Assembly: GCF_013373865.1 (NCBI RefSeq)
Contig: NW_023415801.1
Location: 1-64,000 of the forward strand
Length of the DNA stretch: 64,000 bases
Reading direction: 5' to 3'
Source: Monomorium pharaonis
Lineage: Eukaryota > Arthropoda > Insecta > Hymenoptera > Formicidae
Under the pieces are notes generated by a model. It did no database searches, was not told the DNA's origin, and saw only the letters and a program-made list of their open reading frames with translations. Of the stretch, positions 9,050 to 21,900 are shown piece by piece. Made by a program: the position numbers and the translations under genes. Positions within the stretch are counted from its first letter, which is position 1. The number at the start of each line of letters is the position of its first letter.

Positions 9050-9337
9050 AGAGTCATATGCTACGTCGTACTAGTGTGAGTTTTTGATTTTTAGATCGAT
9101 ATAATGTACCCCGAAATCATTTCAGTAGCACTTTTGTTTGGTCATAGTGGATTTGCTATATCAAATTTTTAATTTTTAGCAGTGGATTCAGATTTAGCGA
9201 CCAAAAAGCTTGTAGGATACCAAGTTTCAATTATTTCCCATTGAAAATTGACGTAGTTACAGATTTTTGTCGCCTAACGTCTCGTTTTCTCCCACTGTGG
9301 GACGTAGAAAAGCGACATTGAAAAGCGACGGACGACG
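9050..9337. repeat. Likely dispersed-repeat remnant (unit 2)
   Basis: Phrases such as GTGGATTCAGATTTAGCGACC and TTTGTTTGGTCATAGTGGA resemble sequence in the non-array segment (44380-44410, GATTCAGATTCAGCGAC), so this is probably a fragment of a genome-wide interspersed repeat. No coding frame survives and I cannot name the family. Confidence 0.35.
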
Positions 9338-9492
9338 TAAAGGCCCTCACACATGAATTGACATATCCATAACATTAAGGTTTCGACGCGTTGCAGAATT
9401 GGGCGACCGTAACCGTAACCGGCTGAATCAAGTACGTGAGTGATCGAAACCTTACTCATATGGTAATGTCAGTTCATGTGTGAGGACCTTAA
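9338..9492. mobile_element. Fold-back MITE-like element (unit 2)
   Basis: About 155 bp with imperfect inverted ends of some 40 bases: left TAAAGGCCCTCACACATGAA, right (reverse complement) TTAAGGTCCTCACACATGAA, continuing to a shared TAAGGTTTCGA. The loop holds CCGTAACCGTAACCGG. The right outer TTAA could be half of a TTAA target duplication, the left reading GTAA, so a piggyBac-like MITE is possible but not shown. The same element is at 3647-3801, 15023-15177, 20703-20857, 26390-26544, 32078-32232, 37764-37918, 43424-43574, 57053-57207 and 62692-62846. The 61-residue open frame across it in each unit is a by-product of the repeat. Confidence 0.5.
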
Positions 9493-9741
9493 GATTTATT
9501 TCCTTCTCTCTCTCCGGCGTGCTCCTGCGTGTATTCTTATTGGGTCACGTGGGTTAGCCAGTGACTCGTTCTAATTGTAAGTGACGTGCAGGACATGCAG
9601 GATGAGGTTATAATACAAATTTCGATTGCAAATATGTGTAATATATGAAATTTATATGGTAAATATTCTCGTATTGTTATTTTATTATTATACATATATA
9701 TTAAACATTTAACTGAGCTATGTTACTCTCTGATTCAATTT
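9493..9741. other. No gene seen; spacer with a CACGTG E-box (unit 2)
   Basis: Mixed then AT-rich sequence without a coding frame. A CACGTG palindrome lies at 9546-9551, the canonical E-box for bHLH factors, but nothing nearby links it to a promoter. Confidence 0.4.
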
Positions 9742-10671
9742 TACACTGGCGTCGATGAGACAGATAAGATGTGTGCAACAGTTAAATGTTGCTGTAATTT
9801 ACAATCGATATGTACAGCTTTTAATCTGCTTTAATAAAACTGTAAATAAATGTTTTTTATAATACTAATTTTTATTCTTTGCTTTATTAGTAATGTATGT
9901 ATAATTACAGGTACCTTGGTGACAAAAGAACTTATCCTTACAACGTTCTCAATATTGCAAACCAATGCACAACTCTACGTGTCACACCTCATCTATTTAA
10001 CCACCAGCATCAACAGTGTAAAATTAATTAAACAGAGGGTAACACAACTCAGATTTTACACTGGTGTCGATGAGATAGACGAGATGTCGTGCGATATAGA
10101 ATTGTGGATCAGTTAAATGTTGCTGTAATTGTCAATCAATATTCACAACTTATTAATTAGTTTGAATAAAACTTTAAATACTAATTTGTATTCTTTACTT
10201 TAGTAGTAACGTACATAATTGCCGGTACCTTGGTGACAAAGGATGGTTCTTATCCTTACAACGTTATCAATATTTAACCGATGCACAACTCTACGTCACA
10301 CTTCATTTATTTAATCATCAACACCAATGAAAAATTAATTAATCAGTGAGTAACGAGCTCAGATTTTACACTGGCGTCGATGAGATAGATGAGATGTTGT
10401 GTGACATAGAATTGTGGATCAGTGAAATGTTGCTGTAATTGTCAATCAATATTCACAACTGTTAATTAGCTCGAATAAAATTTTCAATAAATGTTTTTAA
10501 TAATACTAATTTTTATTCTTTACTTTACTAGTAACGTATATAATTTCCGGTGACAAACCTTGGTGACAAAAGATGGTTCTTATCCTTACAACGTTATCAA
10601 TATTTAACCGATGAACAAGTCTACGTCACACCTTATCTATTTAATCATCACCATCAATATATAATTGATTA
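9742..10671. repeat. Three tandem copies of a ~310 bp repeat (unit 2)
   Basis: The phrase TTTTACACTGGCGTCGATGA opens three consecutive, diverged copies starting at about 9742, 10057 and 10367 (4051, 4366 and 4676 in unit 1). Each ends with GGTGACAAA...CTTATCCTTACAACGTT and a TTTAAYCAYCA tail. Some stretches read as short frames in more than one copy, for example FYTGVDEIDEM, but stops and indels break them, so at most they are relics of an exon. The third copy lost 52 bp in units 7-10. Approximate blocks elsewhere: 15427-16356, 21107-22036, 26794-27723, 32482-33410, 38168-39045, 57457-58332 and 63096-63969. Confidence 0.8.
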
Positions 10672-11249
10672 AATTTAAATTTAAGGAAAAAAATTACATC
10701 AATCCAAGATGATCCTTTTAATCAAATTCAACTTAAGTGGCCTATAAACACTGCAAAATATATCCGTTATATCCGAAGAAAATTACCTTTTTAAAAAAGG
10801 TAAAAAAAAGGCGCCAAATGTATGGTTTTTCTTTAAGGAAAGAAATAGCAAATCCAAGGTAGGACTTTTGATTAAATTTCACCTGAGTGACATATATAGT
10901 ATACCTTTATGGTTGGAAAAAATCACATTTGTTTATGTATCAAATAAATCCAAGATAATACTCTTCATCAAATTCAATCAAAATGATACATATAATATAA
11001 GTGATATATAGTATACTGTAAAGAAACACATCTTATACCTAAGATAAAACTTCATCTAATTTAGCCCAAGTAATATCACAGACCTTATTCCAACCAAAAT
11101 CTAACTTTAATTATTAAACTAACGATTATTTTAAATGAAGAATTACACGCGCACGCATTAACCTTCTCTACAAAAATAATGATATCAGAATATTTTGCAC
11201 CAAATATAACAATGGATATTTATATGAACTGAAACATCTACTGTATTAT
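10672..11249. repeat. AT-rich stretch with a degenerate repeated motif (unit 2)
   Basis: No gene. The motif AATCCAAGATNATNCTTTT followed by ATCAAATTCA recurs in degenerate form at about 10701, 10851, 10947 and 11038, each followed by an AAGTGA-like word. Spacing is uneven (about 150, 96 and 91), so this is an old, decayed tandem family. A perfect 10-base palindrome, TTACCTTTTT/AAAAAGGTAA, lies at 10783-10803. Confidence 0.5.
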
Positions 11250-11282
<33 letters not shown>

Positions 11283-11298
11283 TTTTTTTTTTTTTTTT
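11250..11298. repeat. (CT)n(T)n tract near the unit end (unit 2)
   Basis: A CT dinucleotide run passes into a T homopolymer. Tract lengths differ between units and tend to be longer from unit 4 on: 5561-5609, 16935-16986, 22615-22669, 28304-28359, 33991-34045, 39627-39685, 53275-53336 and about 58917-58972. In the inverted fragment it appears as A-run then GA-run at 50532-50595. This is a likely slippage site and a place where long-read consensus is unreliable. Confidence 0.85.
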
Positions 11299-11872
11299 AA
11301 CGAGGAAGAGGAAAATCTTCAACCTGACCATCTTGGAAGGATAACTTTTTAGTTATCAACCACCAAGAGGCCAAAGACATCCGGGTGCCCGTACACCCGG
11401 ATAGTGTGGGATTCTATGGGGGCACATCGCGGGAGATACTGCCCCCATAGCCTACCCACTAAAAACCTCTTCCTATATTCTGTTCTATCTATTCAGCCCT
11501 GATGTTAAAGATAATATCTCCCGAAATTTCCGGTAGTAGTAGCGATGCCCAATATTTAGCCAGTATTAGTCATTATACTGTTAATGTATTTTGCTAGTAG
11601 GGACATCTCGGTTTCGACCTGACGATCGGACTCGGAATTCATAGATACTTTAAGCTGCAGTGGACCGGTCGACTTTACTTGGTCGTTCTTCGAGGTTTGC
11701 CAAGGTTATCGAGTAGTAACTAGTAAAAAAATTAAAAATTGACAATAAATTTAAAAAGTTAATAGCTGTTAACTTATAGTATATAGTTAATTTTAAATAT
11801 TTTAATTTTTTAACTGTGACAAGTTATTTTGAAAAATTTAACTTAATATCAACTTGATTAACTTGAACTTAA

Positions 11873-12280
11873 TTAATTAAAAAAATATATCAACTTACCC
11901 AAGCCTGAGGTTTGCGTATTATTGAACTTCTTTTTTAATAAATCCCGGAGAAATTTCTTGCTCGCCTTAGGACTTATAAAGTTCATGTTGTTTAACTCCG
12001 GAGCGATAAACACACTCGGCTCTCTTTGCGTCCGTCGCATAAGAGTAGCGGAGTTCAGATCGGGTTGGTAGGCGTTCTGCTCGCCCAGCGGGAGCCACGC
12101 TTGCCAGTAGTTATTCAGAGAGCCAATGCCATTCTTTTTGGCTGTCGATGACGACGTTGTCGTTGTTTCTTCAGGTACACGAACGGGCATCAATTCGCCA
12201 TTGCAAATCAATCCGAGAAACAGCAAGGTGGATAACATTCTCCACTGAGATACCATTCTTCGCTGTAGGCTCAGCATCAT
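11873..12280 (-). CDS. Putative secreted small protein (unit 3 copy)
   Basis: The 135-residue translation is identical to the unit 2 copy. The AAAAATG start context and the GTAAGT donor about 25 bases inside the downstream end of the frame are preserved. No substitution is seen, which points to recent duplication or homogenisation. Confidence 0.65.
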   Translation of the reverse strand: MMLSLQRRMVSQWRMLSTLLFLGLICNGELMPVRVPEETTTTSSSTAKKNGIGSLNNYWQAWLPLGEQNAYQPDLNSATLMRRTQREPSVFIAPELNNMNFISPKASKKFLRDLLKKKFNNTQTSGLGKLIYFFN

Positions 12281-12943
12281 TTTTGTTCTCGTGCTTCTTT
12301 TCGTCGAGTTCGGAAAAGATATCTCAAGATGCTCGCGTCTGAATCTTATTCGCCACGTGTCACTTGTCCACGCGCGTCGTGAGCTATGCGTCTCTGACGA
12401 GAGAAACGAAAGCTACTAAGTCTTCACGACTTTATATACAACGTATATAATCTCTAACGCTAACTCAAACGCAGCACTAAAAACTTCTGCTGACTTCTGA
12501 CGCAGCCAAACGCTCCAGCTTCAACGAATGCAGTAGCAGCGGTGGCGACTGTGAAAAGCGACGCGCTTATATACCATACCGAGCTGGCTACCCCGATCCA
12601 CCATCAGCCAATCAGAAAGATTACCCGCTCTCTCGACTTTGCGAGAATACTATATGCGTCGCCGCGCGCTTGCTCGCCAGTTACTGCGCGGTGCCGCCGA
12701 CAGGCGGCTCACCTCTCGGTTCTCTCGGGAGTAAAATGCAATTATATAAAGACTACCACCCGCAGCACGATTAAGTAATAAGAAAAAATATAACTTTCTT
12801 CTCTTTAAGGGAGTTAACCTACATATAGCGCGGTCGTGCCGAGCGCGAGGGTGCTTCATGTAGAAACGGATCGTCACATAATGCTATTACAGAATTGAGA
12901 GAGAGAGAGAAGAGAGATATATATATATATATATATATATATC

Positions 12944-13225
12944 TACACTGAGAAAAAAAATTCTTTCAATCAAGAAAATGCATTTTCTTGAAATAGAATT
13001 CTTTGATGCAAACAAATATTTTTTTACAGCAACTAAACAATGTATGCTAGCAAATAAATATTTTATTCTTTTAAGTAAATCATTTCGTACATTTTTGATT
13101 TTGTTCCTCTAAGTAATGATTTCATGACATCAATAGTATCATTATTAAACTGAAATAAATCATTTCTTTGTAATAAGAAAACCGAGTTTCTTAAATGTAT
13201 TTAAAGAAATTTTTTTCTCAGTGTA
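12944..13225. mobile_element. TA-flanked MITE, unit 3
   Basis: Same element and position as the unit 2 copy; both inverted ends intact. Confidence 0.75.
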
Positions 13226-16200
13226 TGTATCCGTATATGTATATTTATATATATATTTATGTATAATGTAAATCATAAACGTATATCTATATATAATTAT
13301 ACATAATTTTATGTGTACGATCAGTATTCAAACTTATATAAAATTATATATAACTATACGTACTCGACTTTTGGGGGTAAAATTTCTCACTCAATTAAAA
13401 CGAGTGTGAACCCGTAATCATATATAACCTAGCCTAGCCTAGCCGCGTCTTAATCCTGTAAAAACATTATGTGACGATCCTTCGCTACATGAGGCACCCT
13501 CGCGCTCGTCTGCCAATGAATGCGCGCCACTACCGATAGGTAGGTTAACTCTCTTATAGAGAAGGAAATTAATTTTTGCTTGACCTAATCCGCGCGTGCT
13601 GCGGGTAGTATATATTATAATATATACTATTTCTTATGATATTTATGTAACTGCATTTTACTCCCGAGAGAACCGAGAGTTAAGCCGTCTAACGGGTCTC
13701 GGCCGCGCAGTAACTGGCGAGCAAGCGTGCGGCGACGCAGTAAAGTGACTCTTTAATTAAGATATTCATTCCAAGAAGACATTCTCTCCAAAATAAAAAC
13801 TGAAAATGTGCACTTCTTGATAAAGAATGAAGAAATTCAGTCTATAAGAGTGAGAAGTAACTCAAATTCAAGTGACTCGGCGTGTCACTCTATATTTCGA
13901 GTGAGATTTTCACTCGAAAAAAATTTAGAGAGTAATTGTATTATAATATAAGTTTGTGTACGAATGCTTATAGCATTAGCCGCGTCCGCCGCTACTCGGC
14001 TATTAGAAGGAGAGAGACATCCGTCCTTTTTCTCCAAGGCTGCCACGAAGACGAGCGTTCAGCGCATTGACGTCTTCTTCTTTAGATTGATACGACACTC
14101 ATAATTTTTAATTACGATTTTCTTGCTTATCATGCTCACATTATCCCTTACGTGATAACCTATCCTATCCATAATAAGTTTTATCGAAATCGTTTATCAT
14201 CACGTCGTGAATCGTGACCTTTTTTTTTGCGTAATGGGCGGTGAATGAGCGGGGCCTCTCATCAAGCGTCAACGCGCTAAACGCTCGTCTTCATGGCAGC
14301 CTTGGAGAAAAAGCAATCTAATAGCCAAGTAGCGGCGGACGCGGCCGAGCCGGCCCGAGACCCGAGACTCGAGGCACGAACGCGACACCGAGTGCCCGCC
14401 CCCACCGTCGATGCTGGCGGCCGAAAACTTGCACCACTGATCGGCAGTCGAAACGTCTGCGCATTATATTAATCAATTAATGTATTAAATTGCGTTCGCG
14501 TTGCAATTCGTTTAAACGTATTTAACAATAAACAAAATTAATTTGCACACACATATCTTAATTGTGCTGACTCTTATTATCCTTCTTGTTTTAATTGAAT
14601 TACAAGAGCCTAATTATTATTTTTAGTATTAATGTTGGGAATGTTGCTAATTTAAAATATATCAACAATAAGAATTACATATAAGAACATTTAGAGTTTA
14701 TCGGTAGACACGGTAGTGTCTCTGAACGCTGTTCAGAGTCATATGCTACGTCGTACTAGTGTGAGTTTTTGATTTTTAGATCGATATAATGTACCCCGAA
14801 ATCATTTCAGTAGCACTTTTGTTTGGTCATAGTGGATTTGCTATATCAAATTTTTAATTTTTAGCAGTGGATTCAGATTTAGCGACCAAAAAGCTTGTAG
14901 GATACCAAGTTTCAATTATTTCCCATTGAAAATTGACGTAGTTACAGATTTTTGTCGCCTAACGTCTCGTTTTCTCCCACTGTGGGACGTAGAAAAGCGA
15001 CATTGAAAAGCGACGGACGACGTAAAGGCCCTCACACATGAATTGACATATCCATAACATTAAGGTTTCGACGCGTTGCAGAATTGGGCGACCGTAACCG
15101 TAACCGGCTGAATCAAGTACGTGAGTGATCGAAACCTTACTCATATGGTAATGTCAGTTCATGTGTGAGGACCTTAAGATTTATTTCCTTCTCTCTCTCC
15201 GGCGTGCTCCTGCGTGTATTCTTATTGGGTCACGTGGGTTAGCCAGTGACTCGTTCTAATTGTAAGTGACGTGCAGGACATGCAGGATGAGGTTATAATA
15301 CAAATTTCGATTGCAAATATGTGTAATATATGAAATTTATATGGTAAATATTCTCGTATTGTTATTTTATTATTATACATATATATTAAACATTTAACTG
15401 AGCTATGTTACTCTCTGATTCAATTTTACACTGGCGTCGATGAGACAGATAAGATGTGTGCAACAGTTAAATGTTGCTGTAATTTACAATCGATATGTAC
15501 AGCTTTTAATCTGCTTTAATAAAACTGTAAATAAATGTTTTTTATAATACTAATTTTTATTCTTTGCTTTATTAGTAATGTATGTATAATTACAGGTACC
15601 TTGGTGACAAAAGAACTTATCCTTACAACGTTCTCAATATTGCAAACCAATGCACAACTCTACGTGTCACACCTCATCTATTTAACCACCAGCATCAACA
15701 GTGTAAAATTAATTAAACAGAGGGTAACACAACTCAGATTTTACACTGGTGTCGATGAGATAGACGAGATGTCGTGCGATATAGAATTGTGGATCAGTTA
15801 AATGTTGCTGTAATTGTCAATCAATATTCACAACTTATTAATTAGTTTGAATAAAACTTTAAATACTAATTTGTATTCTTTACTTTAGTAGTAACGTACA
15901 TAATTGCCGGTACCTTGGTGACAAAGGATGGTTCTTATCCTTACAACGTTATCAATATTTAACCGATGCACAACTCTACGTCACACTTCATTTATTTAAT
16001 CATCAACACCAATGAAAAATTAATTAATCAGTGAGTAACGAGCTCAGATTTTACACTGGCGTCGATGAGATAGATGAGATGTTGTGTGACATAGAATTGT
16101 GGATCAGTGAAATGTTGCTGTAATTGTCAATCAATATTCACAACTGTTAATTAGCTCGAATAAAATTTTCAATAAATGTTTTTAATAATACTAATTTTTA

Positions 16201-16934
16201 TTCTTTACTTTACTAGTAACGTATATAATTTCCGGTGACAAACCTTGGTGACAAAAGATGGTTCTTATCCTTACAACGTTATCAATATTTAACCGATGAA
16301 CAAGTCTACGTCACACCTTATCTATTTAATCATCACCATCAATATATAATTGATTAAATTTAAATTTAAGGAAAAAAATTACATCAATCCAAGATGATCC
16401 TTTTAATCAAATTCAACTTAAGTGGCCTATAAACACTGCAAAATATATCCGTTATATCCGAAGAAAATTACCTTTTTAAAAAAGGTAAAAAAAAGGCGCC
16501 AAATGTATGGTTTTTCTTTAAGGAAAGAAATAGCAAATCCAAGGTAGGACTTTTGATTAAATTTCACCTGAGTGACATATATAGTATACCTTTATGGTTG
16601 GAAAAAATCACATTTGTTTATGTATCAAATAAATCCAAGATAATACTCTTCATCAAATTCAATCAAAATGATACATATAATATAAGTGATATATAGTATA
16701 CTGTAAAGAAACACATCTTATACCTAAGATAAAACTTCATCTAATTTAGCCCAAGTAATATCACAGACCTTATTCCAACCAAAATCTAACTTTAATTATT
16801 AAACTAACGATTATTTTAAATGAAGAATTACACGCGCACGCATTAACCTTCTCTACAAAAATAATGATATCAGAATATTTTGCACCAAATATAACAATGG
16901 ATATTTATATGAACTGAAACATCTACTGTATTAT

Positions 16935-16989
<55 letters not shown>

Positions 16990-17560
16990 GAGGAAGAGGA
17001 AAATCTTCAACCTGACCATCTTGGAAGGATAACTTTTTAGTTATCAACCACCAAGAGGCCAAAGACATCCGGGTGCCCGTACACCCGGATAGTGTGGGAT
17101 TCTATGGGGGCACATCGCGGGAGATACTGCCCCCATAGCCTACCCACTAAAAACCTCTTCCTATATTCTGTTCTATCTATTCAGCCCTGATGTTAAAGAT
17201 AATATCTCCCGAAATTTCCGGTAGTAGTAGCGATGCCCAATATTTAGCCAGTATTAGTCATTATACTGTTAATGTATTTTGCTAGTAGGGACATCTCGGT
17301 TTCGACCTGACGATCGGACTCGGAATTCATAGATACTTTAAGCTGCAGTGGACCGGTCGACTTTACTTGGTCGTTCTTCGAGGTTTGCCAAGGTTATCGA
17401 GTAGTAACTAGTAAAAAAATTAAAAATTGACAATAAATTTAAAAAGTTAATAGCTGTTAACTTATAGTATATAGTTAATTTTAAATATTTTAATTTTTTA
17501 ACTGTGACAAGTTATTTTGAAAAATTTAACTTAATATCAACTTGATTAACTTGAACTTAA

Positions 17561-17968
17561 TTAATTAAAAAAATATATCAACTTACCCAAGCCTGAGGTT
17601 TGCGTATTATTGAACTTCTTTTTTAATAAATCCCGGAGAAATTTCTTGCTCGCCTTAGGACTTATAAAGTTCATGTTGTTTAACTCCGGAGCGATAAACA
17701 CACTCGGCTCTCTTTGCGTCCGTCGCATAAGAGTAGCGGAGTTCAGATCGGGTTGGTAGGCGTTCTGCTCGCCCAGCGGGAGCCACGCTTGCCAGTAGTT
17801 ATTCAGAGAGCCAATGCCATTCTTTTTGGCTGTCGATGACGACGTTGTCGTTGTTTCTTCAGGTACACGAACGGGCATCAATTCGCCATTGCAAATCAAT
17901 CCGAGAAACAGCAAGGTGGATAACATTCTCCACTGAGATACCATTCTTCGCTGTAGGCTCAGCATCAT
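17561..17968 (-). CDS. Putative secreted small protein (unit 4 copy)
   Basis: Translation identical to the unit 2 copy over all 135 residues. The promoter side (17969-18350) and the splice donor are intact. This copy sits in the first unit with the right-side marker alleles, so the gene is unchanged across that boundary. Confidence 0.65.
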   Translation of the reverse strand: MMLSLQRRMVSQWRMLSTLLFLGLICNGELMPVRVPEETTTTSSSTAKKNGIGSLNNYWQAWLPLGEQNAYQPDLNSATLMRRTQREPSVFIAPELNNMNFISPKASKKFLRDLLKKKFNNTQTSGLGKLIYFFN

Positions 17969-18621
17969 TTTTGTTCTCGTGCTTCTTTTCGTCGAGTTCG
18001 GAAAAGATATCTCAAGATGCTCGCGTCTGAATCTTATTCGCCACGTGTCACTTGTCCACGCGCGTCGTGAGCTATGCGTCTCTGACGAGAGAAACGAAAG
18101 CTACTAAGTCTTCACGACTTTATATACAACGTATATAATCTCTAACGCTAACTCAAACGCAGCACTAAAAACTTCTGCTGACTTCTGACGCAGCCAAACG
18201 CTCCAGCTTCAACGAATGCAGTAGCAGCGGTGGCGACTGTGAAAAGCGACGCGCTTATATACCATACCGAGCTGGCTACCCCGATCCACCATCAGCCAAT
18301 CAGAAAGATTACCCGCTCTCTCGACTTTGCGAGAATACTATATGCGTCGCCGCGCGCTTGCTCGCCAGTTACTGCGCGGTGCCGCCGACAGGCGGCTCAC
18401 CTCTCGGTTCTCTCGGGAGTAAAATGCAATTATATAAAGACTACCACCCGCAGCACGATTAAGTAATAAGAAAAAATATAACTTTCTTCTCTTTAAGGGA
18501 GTTAACCTACATATAGCGCGGTCGTGCCGAGCGCGAGGGTGCTTCATGTAGAAACGGATCGTCACATAATGCTATTACAGAATTGAGAGAGAGAGAGAAG
18601 AGAGATATATATATATATATC

Positions 18622-18903
18622 TACACTGAGAAAAAAAATTCTTTCAATCAAGAAAATGCATTTTCTTGAAATAGAATTCTTTGATGCAAACAAATATTTT
18701 TTTACAGCAACTAAACAATGTATGCTAGCAAATAAATATTTTATTCTTTTAAGTAAATCATTTCGTACATTTTTGATTTTGTTCCTCTAAGTAATGATTT
18801 CATGACATCAATAGTATCATTATTAAACTGAAATAAATCATTTCTTTGTAATAAGAAAACCGAGTTTCTTAAATGTATTTAAAGAAATTTTTTTCTCAGT
18901 GTA
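18622..18903. mobile_element. TA-flanked MITE, unit 4
   Basis: Same element; the TA run before it is short here, and an extra AT follows it from this unit on. Confidence 0.75.
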
Positions 18904-21900
18904 TGTATCCGTATATGTATATTTATATATATATATTTATGTATAATGTAAATCATAAACGTATATCTATATATAATTATACATAATTTTATGTGTACGA
19001 TCAGTATTCAAACTTATATAAAATTATATATAACTATACGTACTCGACTTTTGGGGGTAAAATTTCTCACTCAATTAAAACGAGTGTGAACCCGTAATCA
19101 TATATAACCTAGCCTAGCCTAGCCGCGTCTTAATCCTGTAAAAACATTATGTGACGATCCTTCGCTACATGAGGCACCCTCGCGCTCGTCTGCCAATGAA
19201 TGCGCGCCACTACCGATAGGTAGGTTAACTCTCTTATAGAGAAGGAAATTAATTTTTGCTTGACCTAATCCGCGCGTGCTGCGGGTAGTATATATTATAA
19301 TATATACTATTTCTTATGATATTTATGTAACTGCATTTTACTCCCGAGAGAACCGAGAGTTAAGCCGTCTAACGGGTCTCGGCCGCGCAGTAACTGGCGA
19401 GCAAGCGTGCGGCGACGCAGTAAAGTGACTCTTTAATTAAGATATTCATTCCAAGAAGACATTCTCTCCAAAATAAAAACTGAAAATGTGCACTTCTTGA
19501 TAAAGAATGAAGAAATTCAGTCTATAAGAGTGAGAAGTAACTCAAATTCAAGTGACTCGGCGTGTCACTCTATATTTCGAGTGAGATTTTCACTCGAAAA
19601 AAATTTAGAGAGTAATTGTATTATAATATAAGTTTGTGTACGAATGCTTATAGCATTAGCCGCGTCCGCCGCTACTCGGCTATTAGAAGGAGAGAGACAT
19701 CCGTCCTTTTTCTCCAAGGCTGCCACGAAGACGAGCGTTCAGCGCATTGACGTCTTCTTCTTTAGATTGATACGACACTCATAATTTTTAATTACGATTT
19801 TCTTGCTTATCATGCTCACATTATCCCTTACGTGATAACCTATCCTATCCATAATAAGTTTTATCGAAATCGTTTATCATCACGTCGTGAATCGTGACCT
19901 TTTTTTTTGCGTAATGGGCGGTGAATGAGCGGGGCCTCTCATCAAGCGTCAACGCGCTAAACGCTCGTCTTCATGGCAGCCTTGGAGAAAAAGCAATCTA
20001 ATAGCCAAGTAGCGGCGGACGCGGCCGAGCCGGCCCGAGACCCGAGACTCGAGGCACGAACGCGACACCGAGTGCCCGCCCCCACCGTCGATGCTGGCGG
20101 CCGAAAACTTGCACCACTGATCGGCAGTCGAAACGTCTGCGCATTATATTAATCAATTAATGTATTAAATTGCGTTCGCGTTGCAATTCGTTTAAACGTA
20201 TTTAACAATAAACAAAATTAATTTGCACACACATATCTTAATTGTGCTGACTCTTATTATCCTTCTTGTTTTAATTGAATTACAAGAGCCTAATTATTAT
20301 TTTTAGTATTAATGTTGGCAATGTTGCTAATTTAAAATATATCAACAATAAGAATTACATATAAGAACATTTAGAGTTTATCGGTAGACACGGTAGTGTC
20401 TCTGAACGCTGTTCAGAGTCATATGCTACGTCGTACTAGTGTGAGTTTTTGATTTTTAGATCGATATAATGTACCCCGAAATCATTTCAGTAGCACTTTT
20501 GTTTGGTCATAGTGGATTTGCTATATCAAATTTTTAATTTTTAGCAGTGGATTCAGATTTAGCGACCAAAAAGCTTGTAGGATACCAAGTTTCAATTATT
20601 TCCCATTGAAAATTGACGTAGTTACAGATTTTTGTCGCCTAACGTCTCGTTTTCTCCCACTGTGGGACGTAGAAAAGCGACATTGAAAAGCGACGGACGA
20701 CGTAAAGGCCCTCACACATGAATTGACATATCCATAACATTAAGGTTTCGACGCGTTGCAGAATTGGGCGACCGTAACCGTAACCGGCTGAATCAAGTAC
20801 GTGAGTGATCGAAACCTTACTCATATGGTAATGTCAGTTCATGTGTGAGGACCTTAAGATTTATTTCCTTCTCTCTCTCCGGCGTGCTCCTGCGTGTATT
20901 CTTATTGGGTCACGTGGGTTAGCCAGTGACTCGTTCTAATTGTAAGTGACGTGCAGGACATGCAGGATGAGGTTATAATACAAATTTCGATTGCAAATAT
21001 GTGTAATATATGAAATTTATATGGTAAATATTCTCGTATTGTTATTTTATTATTATACATATATATTAAACATTTAACTGAGCTATGTTACTCTCTGATT
21101 CAATTTTACACTGGCGTCGATGAGACAGATAAGATGTGTGCAACAGTTAAATGTTGCTGTAATTTACAATCGATATGTACAGCTTTTAATCTGCTTTAAT
21201 AAAACTGTAAATAAATGTTTTTTATAATACTAATTTTTATTCTTTGCTTTATTAGTAATGTATGTATAATTACAGGTACCTTGGTGACAAAAGAACTTAT
21301 CCTTACAACGTTCTCAATATTGCAAACCAATGCACAACTCTACGTGTCACACCTCATCTATTTAACCACCAGCATCAACAGTGTAAAATTAATTAAACAG
21401 AGGGTAACACAACTCAGATTTTACACTGGTGTCGATGAGATAGACGAGATGTCGTGCGATATAGAATTGTGGATCAGTTAAATGTTGCTGTAATTGTCAA
21501 TCAATATTCACAACTTATTAATTAGTTTGAATAAAACTTTAAATACTAATTTGTATTCTTTACTTTAGTAGTAACGTACATAATTGCCGGTACCTTGGTG
21601 ACAAAGGATGGTTCTTATCCTTACAACGTTATCAATATTTAACCGATGCACAACTCTACGTCACACTTCATTTATTTAATCATCAACACCAATGAAAAAT
21701 TAATTAATCAGTGAGTAACGAGCTCAGATTTTACACTGGCGTCGATGAGATAGATGAGATGTTGTGTGACATAGAATTGTGGATCAGTGAAATGTTGCTG
21801 TAATTGTCAATCAATATTCACAACTGTTAATTAGCTCGAATAAAATTTTCAATAAATGTTTTTAATAATACTAATTTTTATTCTTTACTTTACTAGTAAC

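Larger units (their letters stand above)
5674..11362. repeat. Array unit 2 (reference unit for sub-features)
   Basis: Complete 5689 bp unit, taken here from CCAAGAGGCCAAAG to the next occurrence of the same sequence. Order: hairpin block, AT-rich tract, minus-strand peptide gene, promoter, inverted arm, GA/TA microsatellite, MITE, second inverted arm, second inverted repeat, hairpin element, three ~310 bp repeats, degenerate motif repeats, (CT)n(T)n tract. A private extra C lies at about 7003. Confidence 0.96.
11363..17050. repeat. Array unit 3
   Basis: Complete 5688 bp unit, nearly identical to unit 2. It has the left-side allele G at 14639 and the short TATATA tract after the MITE. Its (TA)n tract before the MITE (12917-12943) is longer than in units 4-10. 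Confidence 0.96.

Noticed and set aside
9274..9459. 61-residue minus-strand frame present in each unit
   Set aside because: It lies over the fold-back MITE-like element and has no signal, domain or supported start; its conservation equals that of the surrounding repeat.
9850..10116. 88-residue plus-strand frame with a hydrophobic N-terminus
   Set aside because: It spans the boundary of two ~310 bp repeats, begins in AT-rich sequence that yields Phe/Ile/Leu by composition, and ends early in unit 1 by a single base change.
10231..10280. Serine-protease-like phrase (VTKDGSYPYN) in the second ~310 bp repeat
   Set aside because: The likeness to the start of trypsin-type domains is a few residues long, stops follow soon after, and no catalytic motif is present.
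12542..12877. 78-residue plus and 75-residue minus frames over the promoter and inverted arm
   Set aside because: They overlap each other and the TATA/CCAAT region, and a single extra C in unit 2 changes both frames.
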